52,263 nucleotides of DNA, from positions 1 through 52,263 of the forward strand of contig JBHPCZ010000008.1 in assembly GCA_042573625.1 (NCBI GenBank). Direction: 5' to 3'. This document shows, one piece after another, positions 48,597 through 52,263 of the stretch (position 1 is the stretch's first letter; every line of letters starts with the position of its first letter). This stretch comes from JBHPCZ01 sp042573625 (lineage in GTDB: Bacteria > Desulfobacterota > Desulfobacteria > Desulfobacterales > UBA11574). The notes beneath the pieces were generated by a model, which was given only the letters and a program-made list of their open reading frames with translations, had not been told where the DNA came from and ran no database searches. The position numbers were made by a program, and so were the translations under genes.

Positions 48597-49319
48597 ATGG
48601 CCACTCTTTTTCTTGAAAATCTGGTCAAGACCTATAGTGGAAGGCCGGTTGTAAACTCTGTAAGCCTGGAGATTGAAAGCGGTGGTGTCGTTGGCCTTCT
48701 GGGGCCGAATGGTGCTGGGAAAACCACTACTTTTTACATGACGATCGGGATGATAAAGCCGGATGGCGGGAAGGTTTTGCTCGATGATGAAGATATCACC
48801 GACTATCCCATGTATTTGAGGGCGCGAAAGGGTGTCGGCTACTTACCACAGGAAACTTCGGTATTTAGAAAACTGACCGTAAAACAGAATGTCATGGCGA
48901 TCCTTGAAACCCTTCCCATGTCAAAAACGGAACAGGAGGACCACGCAAATAAACTTCTTGATGAACTGGGCATACGGCACCTTTCAAAACAAAAAGCCAA
49001 CCTGCTATCCGGAGGAGAAAGACGGCGTCTTGAGATTACACGCGCGCTTGCCACAAGCCCGTCATTTATTCTTTTGGATGAGCCTTTTGCAGGTATAGAC
49101 CCGTTGGCGGTCATCGACATTAAAAATATTATCGGTCATCTTAAAAAGCGAGGTATCGGCATCCTTATCTCTGATCATAATGTAAGGGAAACTCTTGAAG
49201 TTTGTGATAAAGCATATATATTAAATGACGGCAAGGTTATTGAATCCGGCACCCCCGAAAAAATAGCTTCAAGCGAAACCGCTCTGCGAATATATTTAGG
49301 AGACGAGTTCAGGTTATAA
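48597..49319 (+). CDS. lptB: LPS export ABC transporter ATP-binding protein LptB
   Basis: 240 residues from ATG 48597; the frame is open to 48501, through repeat sequence. Walker A is GPNGAGKTT at 36-44, the Q-loop GYLPQETSVFRKLTV, the signature LLSGGERRRLEI, Walker B FILLDEPFAGIDP, and the switch His is in LISDHNVRETLEVCD, all standard for LptB. The dimer powers LPS extraction by LptFG and pushes LPS through LptC and LptA. It is coupled to rpoN, whose ATG follows the stop by one base. Confidence 0.97.
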   Translation: MATLFLENLVKTYSGRPVVNSVSLEIESGGVVGLLGPNGAGKTTTFYMTIGMIKPDGGKVLLDDEDITDYPMYLRARKGVGYLPQETSVFRKLTVKQNVMAILETLPMSKTEQEDHANKLLDELGIRHLSKQKANLLSGGERRRLEITRALATSPSFILLDEPFAGIDPLAVIDIKNIIGHLKKRGIGILISDHNVRETLEVCDKAYILNDGKVIESGTPEKIASSETALRIYLGDEFRL

Positions 49320-49320
49320 A

Positions 49321-50754
49321 ATGGCACTTGAATTACGACAGCAGCTTAAACTGACCCAACAGTTGGTCATGACTCCGCAACTTCAGATGGCGATCAAGCT
49401 TCTGCAACTGTCCAGACTGGAGTTGATGGATACGATTCAACAGGAGCTGGAGGAAAATCCGGCACTCGAAGAGGCTCAGGAAGTTGCCGTTGACGAACAG
49501 CCGCTTGAGAAATCTGATACGGAAAGTGTCGATTTACCATCAATGGAAGAAGTGACCATAGTAGAAAAGATCCATGAGGATATTGACTGGAGCGTTTATT
49601 TTAATGAATACAGTTCACCCGGAGTATCTCACTCCGATATCGAAGTGAAGGAGACGACCAATTACGAGTTCTTTTCAGCGTCAAGAAAATCCTTGCGTGA
49701 ACATCTCCTTTGGCAACTGTTAATGGTATCTCCCTCAAAGGAGGAGGAGAAGATCGGCAGTCTTATCATTGGCAACCTGAGTGAAGCCGGCTATTTGGGC
49801 GTCTCCGTTGAAGAACTTGTCGAGACGAGCGGTTCCAAATTCGAAAAGGTTGAGGAAGTTTTATCTCTAATTCAAACCTTTGACCCCATCGGCGTGGGTG
49901 CGAGGGATCTCAGCGAATGTCTTCTGATACAGGCGAAGTATTTGAACCTTGATGACACGATTGTAACCGAAATAATCACAACACATCTGAATCATCTCGA
50001 AAACAGTAACTACAGAGCTATCTCTAAAGCTTTAAAAGTCGATTTTGAAGACGTCGTTTCTGCAGTAAATATTATTAAAGGGCTTGAGCCGATTCCCGGG
50101 CGGCAATACTCTGATGAAGAACCCATATATATCATTCCTGATATTTATGTCTATAAGATGGAAGACGATTTCGTAATCGTCTTGAATGATGATGGAATGC
50201 CAAAGCTTCGGGTGAGCAACTTTTATAAAAACGCTCTAAAACGAGATGGGAAAATCCCTGACAAGACAAAAGAGTATGTTCAGGAAAAGATGAGATCAGC
50301 AGCATGGCTGATCAGAAGTATCCATCAGCGCCAAAGGACTATTTACAAGGTTATGGATAGTATATTGAGGTTCCAGAGGGACTTTTTCGAAAAGGGGATA
50401 GAGCATTTAAAGCCAATGGTACTTAGGGATGTGGCGGAAGATATCGACATGCATGAGTCAACGGTTAGCAGGGTGACAACAAACAAGTATTCTCATACCC
50501 CTCAGGGCATTTTTGAATTGAAATATTTTTTCAATAGTTCTATTAGTCGCGTTCACGGCGGGGCAATAGCTTCTGCCAGCGTTCAGGCCAATATACGGCG
50601 GATCATTGAAAACGAAGATCCCAAAAGGCCATATAGCGATGATAAAATCTCAAAACTATTAAAAGAGGAAAACATTGATATTGCTCGGAGAACTGTAGCC
50701 AAATATCGTGAAATATTAAAAGTTCTTCCTTCAAGCAAGCGCAAACAATTATAG
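49321..50754 (+). CDS. rpoN: RNA polymerase sigma-54 factor
   Basis: 477 residues. Region I is Gln/Leu-rich (ALELRQQLKLTQQLVMTPQL, then QMAIKLLQLSRLEL) and binds activator and core. Acidic region II follows (EEAQEVAVDEQPLEKSDTES). The core-binding domain (about 120-300), the HTH (DVAEDIDMHESTVSRVTTNK) and the C-terminal RpoN box IARRTVAKYREILKVL are all present. It directs transcription from -24/-12 promoters with enhancer-binding proteins. The lptB-rpoN-hpf-ptsN-rapZ order is widely conserved in proteobacteria. Confidence 0.97.
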   Translation: MALELRQQLKLTQQLVMTPQLQMAIKLLQLSRLELMDTIQQELEENPALEEAQEVAVDEQPLEKSDTESVDLPSMEEVTIVEKIHEDIDWSVYFNEYSSPGVSHSDIEVKETTNYEFFSASRKSLREHLLWQLLMVSPSKEEEKIGSLIIGNLSEAGYLGVSVEELVETSGSKFEKVEEVLSLIQTFDPIGVGARDLSECLLIQAKYLNLDDTIVTEIITTHLNHLENSNYRAISKALKVDFEDVVSAVNIIKGLEPIPGRQYSDEEPIYIIPDIYVYKMEDDFVIVLNDDGMPKLRVSNFYKNALKRDGKIPDKTKEYVQEKMRSAAWLIRSIHQRQRTIYKVMDSILRFQRDFFEKGIEHLKPMVLRDVAEDIDMHESTVSRVTTNKYSHTPQGIFELKYFFNSSISRVHGGAIASASVQANIRRIIENEDPKRPYSDDKISKLLKEENIDIARRTVAKYREILKVLPSSKRKQL

Positions 50755-50766
50755 GGAGTTTATAAC

Positions 50767-51297
50767 ATGCAAACATCTGTGACATTTAAGAATCTTGATC
50801 CTTCTGAAAATTTGAAATCATACGTAAAAGACAAACTCGACCGCCTTGACAAATACCTTTACAATCCAGCTGAGGCAAATGTTGTTCTGTCGGTTGAAAA
50901 GTTTCGCCACATCGCCGAAATTAATATAAATGGTGATAGGCTAAATATAAATGGTAAAGAAGAGACCATCGATATGTATTCTGCTATTGATATGGTCCTG
51001 GACAAACTTGAAAAACAGATAAAGAAAAACAAACAGAAAATTAGAGAATACCGGAGTGGATCGAAAGCCAGGTCAAAAAGAATTCCTGAAGATATTGAGT
51101 CGCCTGACATCGAAACTGCGGGTCAGATCAGGGTGAGGAATATCGAATATAAACCAATGGATATTGAAGAAGCCATTATGCAAATGGACCTTATCAATAA
51201 CAATTTTCTCGTTTTCACAAATGCCAGGAACGATCAAGTGAATGTTCTATATCGTCGAAAAGATGGAGACTACGGGCTGATTCAGCCCAGCGACTAA
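50767..51297 (+). CDS. hpf: Ribosome hibernation promoting factor, long form
   Basis: 176 residues. The N-terminal ribosome-binding S30AE domain (about 1-100: VTFKNLDPSENLKSYVKDKL, NVVLSVEKFRHIAEI, AIDMVLDKLEKQIKKNKQK) is joined by a linker to the C-terminal dimerisation domain (about 118-176: IRVRNIEYKPMDIEEAIMQM, NNFLVFTNA, VNVLYRRKDGDYGLIQP). The long form dimerises ribosomes into 100S particles by itself. GGGAG lies upstream of the start. The stop codon is followed at once by a family B repeat. Confidence 0.94.
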   Translation: MQTSVTFKNLDPSENLKSYVKDKLDRLDKYLYNPAEANVVLSVEKFRHIAEININGDRLNINGKEETIDMYSAIDMVLDKLEKQIKKNKQKIREYRSGSKARSKRIPEDIESPDIETAGQIRVRNIEYKPMDIEEAIMQMDLINNNFLVFTNARNDQVNVLYRRKDGDYGLIQPSD

Positions 51298-51300
51298 TTA

Positions 51301-51441
51301 GTGTCCATTCATAAATGGCCCTTTTTCCCCTGCTCGGCGTTCTCCGCGGGTTTCCGGCTGCGGCGTACAGGCGTACGCCTCACCACAAACCCTTGTGCGG
51401 CCTTGAGCAGGACAAAAATTGCTCATTTCTGAATTGGACAC
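51301..51441 (-). repeat. Repeat family B, copy 2 (MITE-like, with terminal inverted repeats)
   Basis: 141 bp beginning four bases after the hpf stop. The left end GTGTCCATTCATAAATGGCC is matched in inverse by the right end GCTCATTTCTGAATTGGACAC. Inside is the hairpin GGCGTAC-AGGC-GTACGCC (51362-51379), and CTCCGCGGGTTTCCG and CACAAACCCTTGTGC are shared, inverted, with copy 1 at 36456-36563. There is no coding capacity. Confidence 0.8.
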
Positions 51442-51539
51442 CCATTTCGCTAAGGTTGCCCAAGGCAACCGGATGTGAAGATACCTTGCGGCTTGCTGCG
51501 GAGAGTTTCACTCTATAATAAACAGATGGCGAACATGAG

Positions 51540-51998
51540 ATGAAAATCCTCGATATTTTACACAAAGAGACTATTCTCGTTGATTTGAAATCGGTTGACA
51601 AGAAAGGCGTTCTTGATGAGCTGGGCACTCCTGTTGCGCGGATTGGGGGTGTAAATCATGAGGATCTCATGCGAGTGCTTATAGAGAGGGAACGACTCGG
51701 AAGTACCGGTATTGGCGGCGGGGTTGGGATTCCACACGGTAAAATGAAGAATCTTGAGTCCATGGTTGTCGGTTTCGGTCTCAGTCGAAAGGGTGTTGAC
51801 TTTGAATCTATTGACGGATTACCCACTTACATTTTTTTTCTTCTCATTACACCGGAGGATTCGACAGGTCTTCACTTGAAGCTTCTTGCCCGGATTTCCA
51901 GAATTCTCAAGAACGATCATTTCAGGGAAAGGCTATTAAATGCGACTGACAGGGATGAAATTTTTAGCATGATCGAGGAGGAGGAAAAAGAATTTTAA
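51540..51998 (+). CDS. ptsN: Nitrogen-regulatory PTS EIIA component (PtsN)
   Basis: 152 residues, PTS EIIA type 2 fold. MKILDILHKETILVDLKSVD at the N-terminus is followed by ERLGSTGIGGGVGIPHGKM, with the phosphorylatable H66 in IPHGK, and the family's FFLLITPEDSTGLHLKLLARIS. EIIA-Ntr is phosphorylated by EI-Ntr/NPr and regulates potassium and nitrogen responses rather than sugar uptake. Its position downstream of rpoN and hpf and upstream of rapZ is canonical. Confidence 0.95.
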   Translation: MKILDILHKETILVDLKSVDKKGVLDELGTPVARIGGVNHEDLMRVLIERERLGSTGIGGGVGIPHGKMKNLESMVVGFGLSRKGVDFESIDGLPTYIFFLLITPEDSTGLHLKLLARISRILKNDHFRERLLNATDRDEIFSMIEEEEKEF

Positions 51999-52069
51999 AC
52001 GCGGTGTAGAACAGACAAATAGGCTGTAACCCTCATTGAGCGTAAACAAAACCGAGAACGATAATAAAA

Positions 52070-52263
52070 TTGAGGATTATCATCATCACAGGGCGTTCGG
52101 GTTCCGGCAAGAGTACTGCAATTGCAGCATTCGAAGACGCGGGCTTCTATTGTGTCGACAACATGCCCGTAGAGCTTTTGCCCAAGTTTCTCGAGCTGCC
52201 GATTGAGAGCGACTCTGAAATTGCCGGGCTGTCCTTTGGCGCTGATGGATACTTCTGATCAGC
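52070..52263 (+). CDS. rapZ: RapZ (RNase adapter / P-loop NTPase), partial and probably frameshifted
   Basis: The frame opens with TTG at 52070 (no in-frame ATG) and reads RIIIITGRSGSGKSTAIAAF with Walker A GRSGSGKS, then FYCVDNMPVELLPKFLELP, typical RapZ/YvcJ. After AGLSF it runs GADGYF to a stop at 52256-52258, where the family continues with a hydrophobic residue, MD and a basic stretch. The +1 frame gives LMDTSDQ at that point, so a one-base insertion near 52240 is likely. This could be a sequencing or assembly error at the contig end. The rest of the gene lies outside the window. Confidence 0.85.

Noticed and set aside
1..52263. tRNA or rRNA genes
   Set aside because: No GGTTCGAATCC-type T-arm with a matching acceptor stem and no rRNA-like segment was seen by eye. 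A dedicated tRNA scan was not possible.

Overview
The window looks like a Gram-negative chromosome of deltaproteobacterial type, tentatively Desulfobacterales. The reasons are a complete KDO/LPS-transport block running into rpoN, hpf, ptsN and rapZ, a recA-alaS pair, and a stand-alone HcyBio-type (DUF39) homocysteine-biosynthesis gene, a family common in sulfate reducers. No 16S rRNA gene or sulfate-respiration gene is present, so the assignment stays tentative.

Layout. 1-1,345: nested insertion-sequence debris. This is the truncated end of an IS5-type element, then a decayed IS3-type element split by a compact, apparently intact IS200/IS605-type element. 1,378-14,328: an AT-rich surface-polysaccharide island, all on +. 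It holds a Wzx-type flippase, a PAPS-type sulfotransferase, three class I methyltransferases, two GT2 and one GT4 glycosyltransferases, an O-antigen polymerase/ligase-like membrane protein and a B12-binding-type radical SAM enzyme, with the wreck of a further glycosyltransferase at 7.6-8.05 kb. 14.3-17.4 kb: GDP-mannose 4,6-dehydratase between a decayed RAYT (REP-associated Y1 transposase) and an intact RAYT bounded by 12-bp inverted repeats. 17.5-18.9 kb: two back-to-back toxin-antitoxin modules on - (HigBA with a palindromic operator, and a PIN/Phd pair).

19.2-27.7 kb: an exopolysaccharide initiation and export set. It comprises a polyprenyl-phosphate sugar phosphotransferase, a small Ala-rich exported protein, a YjbH-type outer-membrane protein, a lipoprotein, and a 970-residue SLBB/polysaccharide-export protein with an unusual N-terminal array of 12-residue repeats. 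This set would plausibly start and export the glycan assembled by the island genes.

28-37.4 kb: a NamZ/DUF1343-type hydrolase, an RNase HI-type protein, a PlsB-type acyltransferase, a MurU-AmgK-type nucleotidyltransferase/kinase fusion and a DapB-type reductase. NamZ plus MurU-AmgK suggests recycling of N-acetylmuramic acid. 37.7-45.2 kb (- strand): alaS, recA, thpR, an HcyBio protein and an M23 peptidase. 45.3-52.26 kb (+ strand): kdsA, kdsC, lptC, lptA, lptB, rpoN, hpf, ptsN and the start of rapZ, which appears frameshifted at the very end of the window.

The gaps between core genes are full of dispersed non-coding repeats. There are at least four kinds: (A) a roughly 250-bp element in three copies, (B) a palindromic MITE-like element sitting at the stop codons of lptA and hpf and upstream of dapB, (C) degenerate TTGAATCC-type tracts associated with a hairpin, and (D) a 138-bp MITE-like element whose ends match the IS5 end at position 1. 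These repeats are the least explained part of the window.
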